A DNA stretch of 61,194 nucleotides, from contig CAZVGZ010000021.1 of the NCBI GenBank assembly GCA_964627605.1, forward strand, positions 1 to 61,194, in the 5' to 3' direction. The translations under genes and the position numbers were made by a program. Below, in pieces: positions 19,281-28,621 of this stretch. The notes beneath the pieces are model-generated. The model was given only the letters and a program-made list of their open reading frames with translations, searched no databases and was not told where the DNA came from. This DNA comes from CAZVGZ01 sp964627605. GTDB taxonomy: Bacteria > Latescibacterota > MWCZ01 > CAZVGZ01. The first letter of the stretch is position 1. The number at the start of each line of letters is the position of its first letter.

Positions 19281-20240
19281 TCAACGCTCGTCCGAATACA
19301 GGTCCAGCCAGTCGAGCTCTTGTCGTGTTAGCTCAATCTCCAACCCTTTGATGTTGTCTTTAAGCTCGTCAGCGCCGTTTGAGCCGATAAGCGCAAAAAC
19401 ATTCATCGGCTGACTCATAACGAACGCCAAAGCGATCTGAGGCACTGTGACCCCTTTTTCTCTCGCCAACTCGCCGACTCTCTCCAGACGTGAAAAGTTG
19501 TCGTCTGAGGCGAACGATGTTGTCATCGTGTCGGGGCCCTCGGCCTCGTAGTTCTCCTTAGAGACCCGCCCAGAGAAGAATCCTCGCGCCAATGTGGACC
19601 ATGTAAACAGGCCCATCTGGTTTGACGAATACCAGTCGCGGGCTTCTTTGCCGTCTGGTCCAGCTATAGTGATGCACCCCTCCCACGGCTCTTTGACCTG
19701 ATCGGCCAGAGTGTAGTTCGGGCTGCTGGCGACCATAGGGGTGAGGTTGTGAGCGTAGGCGTATTCGTTGGCTTCTTCGAGCCGCGGATGCGTCCAGTTC
19801 GATCCACCGAACGCTGTGATCCGCCCAGCGGCCTGATGCTCGTTTAGCACCTCGACTATCGGGCCGACTGGAGCCTCAACATCGTCACGGTGCAGAAGAC
19901 ACAGGTCTATCACATCCACTCTGAGACGGGCGAGCGAGTCGTACAGATCGGATGTGATGTCGTAGGGGGTGACTCTTCGTCTGTCCTGGCTGTGATGAGC
20001 ACCTTTGCCGATAATGATTATTTTGTCTCTAATGCCACGGTCTTCCATCCAACGTCCCACGATGCGTTCCACATCGCCATCGCCGTAGACATGGGCGGTG
20101 TCAATCGTGTTGCACCCAACGGCGAATATCTCATCCAACAGCCTGTAGCTCTCTTCGATTTTGTCGGCACTTATCATAATTGCGCCCTGGACGATTCGTG
20201 AGACTGGCGTCTCGAGGCCTGGTATCTCTCCGTACTGCAT
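19281..20240 (-). CDS. Aldo/keto reductase
   Basis: NAD(P)H-dependent oxidoreductase of 319 residues with the (beta/alpha)8 fold. The catalytic tetrad is visible as Asp and Tyr in NTIDTAHVYGDG, Lys in IIGKGAH and His in LCLLHRDD. The C-terminal cofactor region reads VFALIGSNGADELKDNI. The family reduces sugar or other carbonyls in the cytoplasm; the YDSLARLRVDVIDL and LVASSPNYTLA-like segments fit the general sugar-acting Tas/YdhF-type group. It is a single gene, divergent from hprK and closed by its own terminator. Substrate unknown. Confidence 0.93.
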   Translation of the reverse strand: MQYGEIPGLETPVSRIVQGAIMISADKIEESYRLLDEIFAVGCNTIDTAHVYGDGDVERIVGRWMEDRGIRDKIIIIGKGAHHSQDRRRVTPYDITSDLYDSLARLRVDVIDLCLLHRDDVEAPVGPIVEVLNEHQAAGRITAFGGSNWTHPRLEEANEYAYAHNLTPMVASSPNYTLADQVKEPWEGCITIAGPDGKEARDWYSSNQMGLFTWSTLARGFFSGRVSKENYEAEGPDTMTTSFASDDNFSRLERVGELAREKGVTVPQIALAFVMSQPMNVFALIGSNGADELKDNIKGLEIELTRQELDWLDLYSDER

Positions 20241-20435
20241 TCAAATCTCTCCCGGCTTTGTCTGTTACTGGTGAAAGTTGCGCAGTAAAAGATGTTGCAC
20301 ACTAGCCCGTTGCCGCAAGCACAGTCGCCGCACCTACCCACTGTGACGGGTTGACGTTGCTGTCCAGCACCAGCTAAACTGGTCGAGCGGCGATATCGTG
20401 GCAGAAAACAGCAAATCATAATCTCTATGGCTTGG

Positions 20436-20464
20436 TTGACCTTTTGATGGGAGGCGTCTACATT
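20436..20464 (+). promoter_or_regulatory. Candidate sigma-70-type promoter of hprK
   Basis: TTGACC at 20436-20441 and TACATT at 20459-20464, separated by exactly 17 bases, about 47 bases before the GTG of hprK in the divergent intergenic region. The -35 element matches TTGACA at 5 of 6 positions, the -10 element TATAAT at 4 of 6. Position and spacing are good, but the consensus of this organism is unknown. Confidence 0.35.
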
Positions 20465-20510
20465 TTCAATGACTGCATTCAAATAAACCCCTCCCTGGAC
20501 TACAGACGAC

Positions 20511-21542
20511 GTGAGCGACCGCGACAAACATTTAGGCGAACAGCACCGTTCAACCGGCATCACAATTAGGGAGTTTTACGACAACAACCGCGAGCGACTG
20601 GTTGTCGAGCTGTTGGCTGGCGAAGAAGGCATGTCGCGACTGCTTACTTCGGCCAACATCCACCGCCCTAGCCTTGCTTTGGCTGGCATCTTGGACCTCT
20701 ACACATTTGACCGAATTCAGGTATTGGGCAATACTGAACTTCTCTATCTAGCCAAACTTAGTGGCGAGGAGAGACGATCGGCGCTCGATACCATCTTCCA
20801 GTTTGACCTGCCCTGCGTTGTGGTGTCTGGCGGCAAGGAGCCACCACAGCACCTTGTCAAACTCGCTGAGACCAACGGTGTGCCGTTGTTCGCGTCGTCG
20901 TTGAGCACCGCCCGACTCTTTCATCAAGCCATCGCCTGCCTGGACGAAGCTTTTGCGATGCGTACCCAGGTGCATGCGTCGCTGGTAGATGTATATGGTG
21001 TCGGACTGCTGATCACCGGTCGAAGCGGGATCGGTAAGAGTGAGATTGCGCTGGACCTGGTTGAGCGGGGACACCGGCTGGTTGCTGACGATGTGGTGAC
21101 AGTTACACGGTGGGCCAAAGGGATGTTGATAGGCAGCGCCAACCCCACCCTCGGACATCACATGGAGATTCGTGGTCTGGGGATAATAGCTGTCCAAAGG
21201 CTTTTTGGGATACGTTCGATAAGGCATCACAAACGCGTGGAGGTTGAGGTTCACCTTGAGGAGTGGGAAGAGTCCCAAGATTACGACCGCCTCGGCCTGG
21301 ACAGGCGCAGTGTATCCCTACTTGACGTCGAGATCTCCTGTGTCACTGTCCCGATTTATCCCGGCAAAAACATCACTGTAATCGCTGAAGTAATTGCAAT
21401 GGACCACCTGCTCCAACTCGGTGGTGTGGACACTGCGCAAGACTTTGCGCAGGCTCACCAGCGGATACTCGATAGTGAAGCTCAAGGTGGGCCTCCGGGG
21501 CGCGGCGCGGCGGCGGCGATGCCCGGCGATGGGAATCAATGA
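20511..21542 (+). CDS. hprK: HPr kinase/phosphorylase
   Basis: Bifunctional enzyme that phosphorylates and dephosphorylates a Ser of HPr, coupling carbon status to PTS activity or regulation. The N-terminal domain includes NTELLYL, and the C-terminal catalytic domain begins with HASLVDVYGVGLLITG. The P-loop is GRSGIGKS at 170-177, followed by RGHRLVADDVV and the HprK signature EIRGLGII. The protein is 343 residues, about 25 longer than usual because of a Gly/Ala-rich tail. The start is GTG. It overlaps the IIA gene by 4 bp (ATGA), so the two are coupled. No ptsH or ptsI is in the window. Confidence 0.95.
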   Translation: MSDRDKHLGEQHRSTGITIREFYDNNRERLVVELLAGEEGMSRLLTSANIHRPSLALAGILDLYTFDRIQVLGNTELLYLAKLSGEERRSALDTIFQFDLPCVVVSGGKEPPQHLVKLAETNGVPLFASSLSTARLFHQAIACLDEAFAMRTQVHASLVDVYGVGLLITGRSGIGKSEIALDLVERGHRLVADDVVTVTRWAKGMLIGSANPTLGHHMEIRGLGIIAVQRLFGIRSIRHHKRVEVEVHLEEWEESQDYDRLGLDRRSVSLLDVEISCVTVPIYPGKNITVIAEVIAMDHLLQLGGVDTAQDFAQAHQRILDSEAQGGPPGRGAAAAMPGDGNQ

Positions 21543-21946
21543 CAACCGCTCTAGTGTTCTTCTGTCATGGCAACCTTGGCGAATCGATTTTGGGTGCCGT
21601 CGAAGGGCTTTTTGGGCCCGCTGAAGATGTGGCGGCGTTGAGCAACAAGGGTCTGTCGCGCCGAGACATGTCAGAAGAGTTGCGACGGGCGATCTCTGGA
21701 TTCCAAGATGTGCAGCGGGTCGTGATACTGGCTGACCTCGTTGGAGGGAGCTGTTGGCAAGTGGCTATGGAGCTGAGCCGGAGAGAGGGTGGCGGTGAGG
21801 GTGGAATCGATATCGATCCTGAAGTAGCTGTCATCGGTGGCGTCAATCTTCGGATGGCGATGGCTTCTGTGCATAAACGGGACATCGCACCGCTATCCGA
21901 ACTGGTGACAGTGCTGATTGCGGCTGGTCGCGATGGAGTCAGATGA
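21539..21946 (+). CDS. PTS mannose/fructose-family EIIA domain protein
   Basis: Single-domain phosphocarrier of 135 residues. It opens with a beta strand and the phospho-accepting His10 in CHGNLGESIL, then the family segment ILADLVGGSCWQVAMEL and GGVNLRMAMA (equivalents of DLxGGSPxN and GxNLPML). It would accept phosphate from HPr-His-P and pass it to EIIB. The ATG overlaps the hprK stop. No IIC or IID permease gene is present, so it may have a regulatory rather than a transport role. Confidence 0.9.
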   Translation: MTTALVFFCHGNLGESILGAVEGLFGPAEDVAALSNKGLSRRDMSEELRRAISGFQDVQRVVILADLVGGSCWQVAMELSRREGGGEGGIDIDPEVAVIGGVNLRMAMASVHKRDIAPLSELVTVLIAAGRDGVR

Positions 21947-21968
21947 CTCGACTGGTCAGAGGTGATGA

Positions 21969-22466
21969 ATGATCGTTCTGTTTCGCGTTGACGGCCGTCT
22001 GATTCACGGCCAGGTAACTACCGGCTGGGCTCACTCCTTGTGCCCCGATGCGCTCGTGGTGATTGATGATGAAGTGGCGGAGTGCGATTGGGAGCGCAAG
22101 CTATACAGCGCCGGAGTCCCATGCGAAATGGATGGGCGCTTCTTGACCGTTGAGCAGGCCCTCATGGGCTGGCAGGAGATCGCCGAAGGACCGGAGCGAG
22201 TCGTTGTACTGGTTAAAGAGCTTGAAACCGTGCGTAAGCTGGTGGATGGTGGGATTACGCTTGACTGCGTCAATCTGGGGGGACTTCATCCCACTGAGAA
22301 GACCCGAAGGGTGTGCCCATTTATTCATGTTGATGGCGAGGATGTTGACATCTTGCACCAGTTGAAAAAGTGCGGGATTGATCTTGACGGACGCGATGTG
22401 CCTGGTGCAGCACCAGAAAACCTGACGACAATTCTAGAATCGGACTCGGACTCTGAAGAGCTTTAG
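21969..22466 (+). CDS. PTS mannose/fructose/sorbose-family EIIB protein
   Basis: EIIB phosphotransfer protein of 165 residues with the canonical start FRVDGRLIHGQVTTGWA, where His13 is the phosphorylated residue. Later family landmarks are VVLVKELETVRKLVDGG and VNLGGLHP. It normally passes phosphate from EIIA to sugar during IICD transport. A strong Shine-Dalgarno-like GAGGTGATGA precedes the ATG. Without IIC/IID next to it the partner is unknown; a soluble signalling chain HprK-HPr-IIA-IIB is one possibility. Confidence 0.92.
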   Translation: MIVLFRVDGRLIHGQVTTGWAHSLCPDALVVIDDEVAECDWERKLYSAGVPCEMDGRFLTVEQALMGWQEIAEGPERVVVLVKELETVRKLVDGGITLDCVNLGGLHPTEKTRRVCPFIHVDGEDVDILHQLKKCGIDLDGRDVPGAAPENLTTILESDSDSEEL

Positions 22467-22510
22467 TCAGTCTATTCGGTGTGAAAGTCTTAGCGCCCAC
22501 GGAGCCGTGA

Positions 22511-23413
22511 ATGAGCACTGAGACCAGAGAGTTTAGGGTGGGGGCAGCGTTCGTTGCAGCGCTAGTCATTATGACCGTCGGAGTGATGTGGGGAAAAGGT
22601 TACCGCAGTCAGGATTCGGACTTCCCCATCGCCGTACGCTTCTCCAATGTCGGGGGTCTGTCGCCGGGCGATCCGGTGCAGGTGGCTGGTGTGCAGAGTG
22701 GTGAGGTGGGTGCGATAGAGCTTCGGGAACAGGATGTGTTGGTGACGCTGACGCTGGATGACACTCTCAGGTTCTATGAGGGCTACAGCTTTCGGGTGGT
22801 CACTCTGAATTTCACCGGCGAGATGGGTGTCGCGATCAATCCTGGGAGCGGTGCGCGCATCTCCCTGCCACCGTTGGCTGTCGGTGTACCGGCTCTTGAT
22901 CTGGCGACGATGGTCGCACCGGTGGCTGAGGCGGCACGAAAACTCGGAGCTGCGGCGGACTCGCTGTCGAGCTCGTTACCTGGTGTTTTGGCGCGGCTTG
23001 ATGGCGCAGTAAAAAATGCCGATCACGCTCTGGCTGGTATCGACACGCTGGTGATGCAGAACCGCCACGGGGTGAGGCGGATGATCGCTGAAGTCAGGAC
23101 AGCTATGCGGGTCCTTTCGGGGGTCGGGGTCCGAGCGGACACCGCTTTCACGGCGATGGGACTCGTCGCAACCGATCTCAAAGTGGCGCTAGGTTCTGTC
23201 GCAGGGGCGGCGGACTCGCTTCGGCGGGCGGTAGGAGAGGTTCGTGGCGGCAGGGGCACTTTGGGAAGATTGGTGGCCGATGACAGCCTCTACGTCGATC
23301 TAAAAGCGGCGTCGCTTCATATGGACACCGTCTTAGTGCATCTCGACTCGCTGATTCTGGACGTTCAGCGCAACCCAGGTCGGTATGTCACTGTAAACGC
23401 GAGTCTGTTTTAG
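22511..23413 (+). CDS. MCE/MlaD family periplasmic lipid-binding protein
   Basis: Membrane-anchored protein of 300 residues: short cytoplasmic start, membrane helix near 11-28, then the MCE domain (FSNVGGLSPGDPVQVAGVQSG and VVTLNFTGEMGVAI), then a long Ala/Leu/Asp-rich helical C-terminal region typical of tube-forming MCE proteins. Family members bind phospholipid or other lipids between the membranes. GGAG precedes the ATG. The usual MlaE permease and MlaF ATPase genes are not adjacent, which is uncommon; they may be elsewhere in the genome. Confidence 0.88.
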   Translation: MSTETREFRVGAAFVAALVIMTVGVMWGKGYRSQDSDFPIAVRFSNVGGLSPGDPVQVAGVQSGEVGAIELREQDVLVTLTLDDTLRFYEGYSFRVVTLNFTGEMGVAINPGSGARISLPPLAVGVPALDLATMVAPVAEAARKLGAAADSLSSSLPGVLARLDGAVKNADHALAGIDTLVMQNRHGVRRMIAEVRTAMRVLSGVGVRADTAFTAMGLVATDLKVALGSVAGAADSLRRAVGEVRGGRGTLGRLVADDSLYVDLKAASLHMDTVLVHLDSLILDVQRNPGRYVTVNASLF

Positions 23414-23601
23414 CCTCAAGGATCGGGGCCACAAAGACGTAGGGTGTATGCGTTCCGTCTAAGGCAACATTGAATTTCTGTGTCGGCGCAGCAAAAGCTT
23501 TCCATGGGCGAGTCTGGACAGTGTGGTATACGCCCTCTACTTTTTGTTGGTCGTGTTATTGCGGCAAGAGCGCTGCACACTAAGATTGGGGAAACCGGTA
23601 G

Positions 23602-24636
23602 ATGGCCAGAAATCTGGGACTCCACGGCCTGTTTTGGGCTGCAACCACGCTGATATGTGTACAAACGACGGCCATCGGCGACGAGATCATCAATCTCGGT
23701 GATTTGGGCGCGATTGAAACCGCTCCGACATCCTCAGTGACTTTCACCGGAAGATTCGATCTCTCACTGGATTGGTTGAATGAATTCGGGGGAGGTAGAG
23801 GCAACCCTCAATACCGCAACTTCCACCATTTTCTGTTTCTAAACTACTCAGGAACAGGTGGGTTCGGTATTTTCGCCGAGTTACTGGACCAGACGTTCTA
23901 TCAAGCCGAACGCCAATTCGGCGCTAAAACAACTGTTGTCGCCGGGAAAATCCTGGTGCCTTTCGGCTCCAACCCGTTCCATCAGTTCTACAGTGGCCGA
24001 GGCGGCGAGCGCGACGAGTCGCGGATAGTACCCCACATCTGGGGTGAACTGGGAATCTCCGTACACCGAGACTTACTGGACATGCCAGTCCTTACATTGG
24101 GTACTGACGTGTTCGCGATTCGCAACGCCATTACCGAACCTATAGCCGCAGATCAGACCATCGCTGTTGGTATGCGGCTGACCGCAGAGACCGGGCGGTT
24201 CGTAACTACCTGGGTCTCTTCGTATTTCGACATCGCAGACACGAGGGCGTCAACGACTTTGATGTATGCGGTTGATGGGCGGATACGTGAGGGGGCGATC
24301 CCACTTCCGATCTTGCGTGGGCTCCGCATCACCGCAGGGTTCGTGAGGATTGAGAGTGGCATCGACTCGTTTGAGGAGCCAACCAAACGCAACTATGCGG
24401 ACTACCTCGCTGTCTCATTTAGAAGTTGGGGCAGCGGTTTTCGTCCACACGTAAGGTGGGGCACATACGCCGACGGGGATGGCAAACGACGAGGGAATGA
24501 GCAGCATCTCGTTATAGGTGCCAACCTTCGTCTGGATCAACACTTAGAGCTACTACTGGAGCACCAGATAAATATGGAAGAATTCAGCGAAATAGCGGAC
24601 GATTTGGGCCGAATGATGTTGGTATTTGAGTTTTGA
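23602..24636 (+). CDS. Putative outer-membrane beta-barrel protein
   Basis: Protein of 344 residues with a Sec-type signal ending near TTAIGDE, then alternating polar and aromatic strands throughout and a C-terminal Phe (LVFEF), as expected for a barrel inserted by BamA. I see segments such as FHHFLFLNYSGTGGFGIFAE, KILVPFGSNPF and HIWGELGISVH that resemble porin-like strands of uncharacterised FCB proteins. No specific family is recognised. Its stop overlaps the TTG start of the FMN-binding gene (TTGA), tying it to the following two envelope genes. Confidence 0.7.
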   Translation: MARNLGLHGLFWAATTLICVQTTAIGDEIINLGDLGAIETAPTSSVTFTGRFDLSLDWLNEFGGGRGNPQYRNFHHFLFLNYSGTGGFGIFAELLDQTFYQAERQFGAKTTVVAGKILVPFGSNPFHQFYSGRGGERDESRIVPHIWGELGISVHRDLLDMPVLTLGTDVFAIRNAITEPIAADQTIAVGMRLTAETGRFVTTWVSSYFDIADTRASTTLMYAVDGRIREGAIPLPILRGLRITAGFVRIESGIDSFEEPTKRNYADYLAVSFRSWGSGFRPHVRWGTYADGDGKRRGNEQHLVIGANLRLDQHLELLLEHQINMEEFSEIADDLGRMMLVFEF

Positions 24637-25259
24637 GGCTTTGGCCTGTTGTAACTCGCCAGAACCGCCTGTTGCATAGATACGTCACCCGAACACTCGC
24701 CGCTGTTGGTACAGCGCTGCTGACAGCGCCTGATCTGGCATCAGCAGAAGTATTGATGACGCCAGATCAGGCGATTGTACGAATGCTTCCAGGCACGAAA
24801 TCGGTCCGGATTGTTCGGATTCGCCCAACTGCGGCAGCGGCGGACTCGATAGCCCGTGGACGCAGGTGGAGGCCGGAACCGGGCGTTGAACACAAGTTCT
24901 ATGTGGGTCGCGATGCTACAGGACTAGAACTGCCTGGAGCGGTGTATATCCACGGGCATGTCGGCAAACACGGCCCGATTCATCTAGCGGTGGGGCTCGA
25001 CAGCTCTGGGATGGTGCACGATTTGGCTGTTATGTCGTACATTGAGCAGCGTGGACGGCCGGTGAAAGAACCAAAATATCTCAGGCAATATATCGGCAAA
25101 GGTGTAGGCGACCCTGTGGAGCTGGGAAACGACATCGTGGGTATCAGTGGGGCAACATTTTCTTCGACCGCCGTCACCAATCTGGTAAGACAGGCTGTTG
25201 ACCTGTACGCCTACTATCTGGCGCCACGCGCCACCGCAGGAGCTGCCACGACGCCATGA
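24633..25259 (+). CDS. FMN-binding domain protein, exported
   Basis: Exported or membrane-tethered protein of 208 residues. The start is TTG, overlapping the previous stop; a signal-like stretch follows (LAAVGTALLTAPDLASA). The C-terminal half carries the FMN_bind domain of RnfG/NqrC type: GIVHDL-like strand (GMVHDLAVMSYIEQRG) and the flavinylation-type motif GISGATFSSTAV at 171-181. In NqrC-like proteins the last Thr of SGATxT is covalently linked to FMN; here that position is Ser177, so attachment may be by Ser or non-covalent. It is coupled to the next gene by ATGA. A redox role in the periplasm is likely. Confidence 0.85.
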   Translation: MRLWPVVTRQNRLLHRYVTRTLAAVGTALLTAPDLASAEVLMTPDQAIVRMLPGTKSVRIVRIRPTAAAADSIARGRRWRPEPGVEHKFYVGRDATGLELPGAVYIHGHVGKHGPIHLAVGLDSSGMVHDLAVMSYIEQRGRPVKEPKYLRQYIGKGVGDPVELGNDIVGISGATFSSTAVTNLVRQAVDLYAYYLAPRATAGAATTP

Positions 25260-26272
25260 CGAAGCTTGCTGGTTGGACCCTGTTGACCGCCCTGGCGGTG
25301 ATTTCTGGATGCGCTACAGACCATCCTTTCGGTCGAGGCGAACAGCCGGTCTTAGAATCGGTGAGTCTGCCTGCGAATGTGAACGTGCTCCTTGGAAGCG
25401 ATCCCCTGATCTCCGTGGTTTTGGAATCATCCGACGGCACGGTGAATACGACAGCTCAACTCGAGGGCTGCGCAAAGGCGAGCTGCTGGAGCACTACCAA
25501 CCCGGCGGTAGCCACAGTGGATCCTGACGGGCGCATTAGGACGCATGGCACCGGGCAGACCACGGTCACCTTCACCTATGCAGGGGTGATAAGCAATCAA
25601 GCTACCATTGAGGTGTTCTTGGGCACCGCGCTTTCGGTCCGCGTTGCACCGGGAGTGGGCTATGTTTTTGCTGACAGCTCGCTTCAGATGGCGGCTGAGG
25701 CAACGCTTGAGGGTGGCGACACCGCTGACGTTACAGGAATAGTCGTGTGGTCAACATCGTCCGACACGCTTGGCACTATCACGGTAGGCGGACTGCTCAC
25801 CGTGTCATCGGTCTCGTCAGGCAGTGGTGAACAGATGATTGTGAGAGCGACGCTGGACGGCAAGAGCGGTACCGATACTCTTCAGGTAACAACTGTCCGG
25901 TTCAGCACCGATGTGATGGCGGTCCTCTCAAACATCTCGCTGATCCAGGAAGCCTCCATCGGCGACGGTCAACCTAAGGCCTGCACAAACACCGAGTGCC
26001 ACGGTGCTGTGAACGGCGAAGGCGGCGACGTACTGCTGATGACGGTTGATAACCCCCAAGCGATATACAACAGTCTTACCGCTCCAGCGGAGATCAATCC
26101 GTACATTGATCTGGTGGACCCCATCGCAAGCTATATCTTTCAAAAAACGCTTTTTGTAGGCGGTCAAACTCCTGTCGCCCATGACGGCGGCGGCCACTTC
26201 GCCAACAACAGCGACGACGCAGCTTTCATGACACTGAAAACCTGGGTGCTGGAGCAGGCGCTGTTCCACTAG
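25256..26272 (+). CDS. Lipoprotein with Ig-like (BIG2) repeats and a C-terminal CX4CH cytochrome-like domain
   Basis: The protein has 338 residues. A lipoprotein signal ends VISGC with Cys19 as the lipid anchor. Two BIG2/Ig-like beta repeats follow, with WSTTNPAVATVDPDGRIRTH near residue 78 and VVWSTSSDTLGTITVGG near 163. The last 110 residues look like a planctomycete-type cytochrome c domain. They contain CTNTECHG (C243, C248, H249: CX4CH in place of CXXCH) and, later, HDGGGHFANNSDDAAF, then a final TLKTWVLEQA helix. It probably binds one haem and displays it on the outer membrane, working with the FMN-binding protein and barrel encoded just upstream. Haem attachment is inference. Confidence 0.75.
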   Translation: MTKLAGWTLLTALAVISGCATDHPFGRGEQPVLESVSLPANVNVLLGSDPLISVVLESSDGTVNTTAQLEGCAKASCWSTTNPAVATVDPDGRIRTHGTGQTTVTFTYAGVISNQATIEVFLGTALSVRVAPGVGYVFADSSLQMAAEATLEGGDTADVTGIVVWSTSSDTLGTITVGGLLTVSSVSSGSGEQMIVRATLDGKSGTDTLQVTTVRFSTDVMAVLSNISLIQEASIGDGQPKACTNTECHGAVNGEGGDVLLMTVDNPQAIYNSLTAPAEINPYIDLVDPIASYIFQKTLFVGGQTPVAHDGGGHFANNSDDAAFMTLKTWVLEQALFH

Positions 26273-26301
26273 ACCACTGACTTCTCGGACACCCAAGACT
26301 G

Positions 26302-28168
26302 ATGCCCCCACGTACGCCCGATTCGGGCAACAAACCCACCCCGGAAGAACGGCCTGTTCGATCTTCAGCGGACCTTCTGCACCTTGAACGAGCGTATGTG
26401 CGCCCCCACTGGTTCCGCTTGGGATTCGCCATGTTGGTCAACTCCGTGGCCTCGGTAACGCCGTACGCATTTGCCTACATAACGCGATTTATCGTGGACG
26501 ACGTCCTGGAGCTGGGCGNNNNNNNNNNACGGCAACGATATGGCGGGATTTACTGGGGCGAAGCTGGCTGAGAAGACCACGCTGCTCGGAATGGCGGTGG
26601 GGATGTCAGTTGGCCTTCAGTTGGTGGGGATAACGTGTTCATGGCTGTTCAACTACAGCGCGGTTTTCGTCAGCCAGCGGATGGTGTTTTCGCTGAGGGA
26701 AGAGCTTTACAAGAAACTACAGGCGCTCCAGCTTACGTTCTTCGATCAGCGCCTCACCGGTAAATTGATGGCGCGTGTGTTGGACGATGTGTCTGTGATT
26801 CAGGACAATGTTACCAGCACATTCGTGTCGATCGTGTCAAATATTATGATGCTGATCGCCGGGATACTAGTATGCACTTCGGTCAATCCGCTCCTGACAG
26901 CGATCACGCTCGTTACCGTGCCTTGCTACGTTTTCGTCTATCAGTTCTTTAGAAAGCCCATCAAGGCGAACGCCAAGGAGCTGCGCGAACACAGCTCTCG
27001 CATCTACGGGCTTGTGGAAGAAAAAGTCACCGGCGTCAGAGTCCTTAAGGCTTTTGCCAGCGAGATATTTGAGGTCCGGCAATATACCCGTATGGCCGCC
27101 AAGGCACTGCGCTTGAGCATGACTCAGGCCAAGCTTGGCACTCTACTCGGCGTGCTGGCTGGGTTCGTTAGCACGCTTGGTACCGGCCTGATCATGTACA
27201 TCGGGGCAACAGACGTTCGCGATGGCGCGATGTCGATGGGCGATCTTCTCCTGTTTATGGGATCCGTTGGATACCTCTTTGCCCCGTCGGTTGCGTTGGT
27301 GGGTCTCGGATCGACCATTCAGTGGGTATTGGTGGTGCTCAGGCGGGTATTTGAGATTCTGGACGAACCGATTGAGATCTCCGATCTGCCTGGTGCAGTT
27401 GAACTCGATGAGGTAAAGGGCGAGATTGAGTTCAAAGGAGTTTCGCTAAAATACCCAAGCGCTCCAAAAAACGCGCTGACCGACATCAATGTCACAATAC
27501 CTCCGGGGTCGGTGGTGGCCATAATGGGGCCATCAGGCTCTGGAAAAAGCTCTTTCGTGCAGCTACTCATGCGGTTCTACGAAGCCACCGAGGGCGACGT
27601 GCTTATCGACGGACATCCGGTCCGCGATGTGGTGCTCACATCGCTGCGCAAACAGATCAGCATGGTTGCGCAAGAGGTAACGGTCTTTACCGGTACAATA
27701 GCTGAAAACATTGTTTATGGCAGGTTTGACGCCAAACCGGCGGAGGTGGTTCAGGCGGCGAAGTGGGCGCAACTGCACCAGTTTGTGATGAAGCTGCCTG
27801 AAAAATATGAAACCCGCATCGGTGAGCACGGTGCGAGCCTTTCAGGTGGTCAGCGCCAACGTCTGGCGATAGCGATGTCGCTGGTGACCAACCCGCAGAT
27901 ACTGGTGCTCGATGACAGCACATCAGCTTTGGACGCCGAGACCGAATCCAAAATTCGCGCTACGCTGAAGCAGATTATGAAGGACCGCACCGCGTTTGTG
28001 ATCACTCACAGGGTCGCCACTGCCAGGGACGCGGACATCATCCTGGTTCTGGAGGGCGGCAAGATAACCGAGATGGGCAACCATGAGGAGCTCTCAAAAG
28101 GTGGTGGTCTGTATTCTCGTTTCGTCACAGTTCAAGAATCCGGCTTCCTCGACCTCGATGATGGATGA
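26302..28168 (+). CDS. ABC transporter, fused membrane and ATPase domains (MsbA-like), with assembly gap
   Basis: Half-size ABC exporter of about 620 residues. The N-terminal 72 residues (26302-26518) and the rest (from about 26531) are in different frames, separated by ten Ns; the gap length is a placeholder, so I treat this as one gene. Membrane helices occupy the first 310 residues. The ATPase has Walker A MGPSGSGKSS, the Q-loop VAQEV, signature LSGGQRQRLAIA, Walker B ILVLDDSTSALD and the H-loop VITHR. Such exporters move lipids or drugs outward. It follows the lipoprotein gene by 29 bp, but a functional link is not established. Confidence 0.92.
26519..26528. other. Assembly gap (10 N)
   Basis: Ten undetermined bases inside the ABC transporter gene. 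The reading frame changes across it, so the true missing length is not 10, or differs from 10 by one or two bases modulo three. Confidence 0.95.
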
Positions 28169-28192
28169 CGAGACCCACGGGCCGTCTGTACG

Positions 28193-28621
28193 GTGACATC
28201 TATGCCCACTAAATATTTCGCCAACGGCAGCAACATGAGTAACGAGGAGATTGAAGGGGCGCGTAAAAGCGTTAGATTCGTCTCTACTGCGAGTTTAGAA
28301 GGCTACAGACTGGCGTTTACTTGGAAATCCTCGAAACGCGGTGGCGACGTAGCGGATTCGGTAGTGTGGGGTGTTCTCTACGAGATTGAAGATGACGACC
28401 TCGGCGGGCTTGACCTCAAAGAGGGGTATCGCGGTGAGGGCCAAGCAAATATCTACGACCGGAATGTTGTTGAGGTCACAACAGACCAAAACCTCAGCGT
28501 CTGCGCGATGTCGTACGAGATGCGGTGCAAATATTTGGAGGAGTACCCACCAGGCCCGGAGTATCTGAGCACAATCCTTACGTGGAGCGCGCGATCGGAG
28601 ACTGCCCGCAGAATACATTGA
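28193..28621 (+). CDS. Gamma-glutamylcyclotransferase-like (AIG2/GGCT) protein
   Basis: Small cytoplasmic protein of 142 residues. It begins with the family-defining substrate loop YFANGSNM, and the candidate catalytic Glu lies in LDLKEGYRGE. Family enzymes cyclise gamma-glutamyl amines to 5-oxoproline; some members act on modified gamma-glutamyl compounds. GTG 28193 and ATG 28202 are both possible starts, the second giving MPTKYFANGSN. It follows the ABC transporter by 24 bp and may be co-transcribed. The C-terminal half is less conserved than I would expect, so substrate is open. Confidence 0.8.
   Translation: MTSMPTKYFANGSNMSNEEIEGARKSVRFVSTASLEGYRLAFTWKSSKRGGDVADSVVWGVLYEIEDDDLGGLDLKEGYRGEGQANIYDRNVVEVTTDQNLSVCAMSYEMRCKYLEEYPPGPEYLSTILTWSARSETARRIH

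Noticed and set aside
20351..20380. Second promoter-like pair TTGACG and TAAACT upstream of hprK
   Set aside because: The spacer is 18 bases and both boxes are weaker than the pair at 20436-20464, so I kept only the latter.
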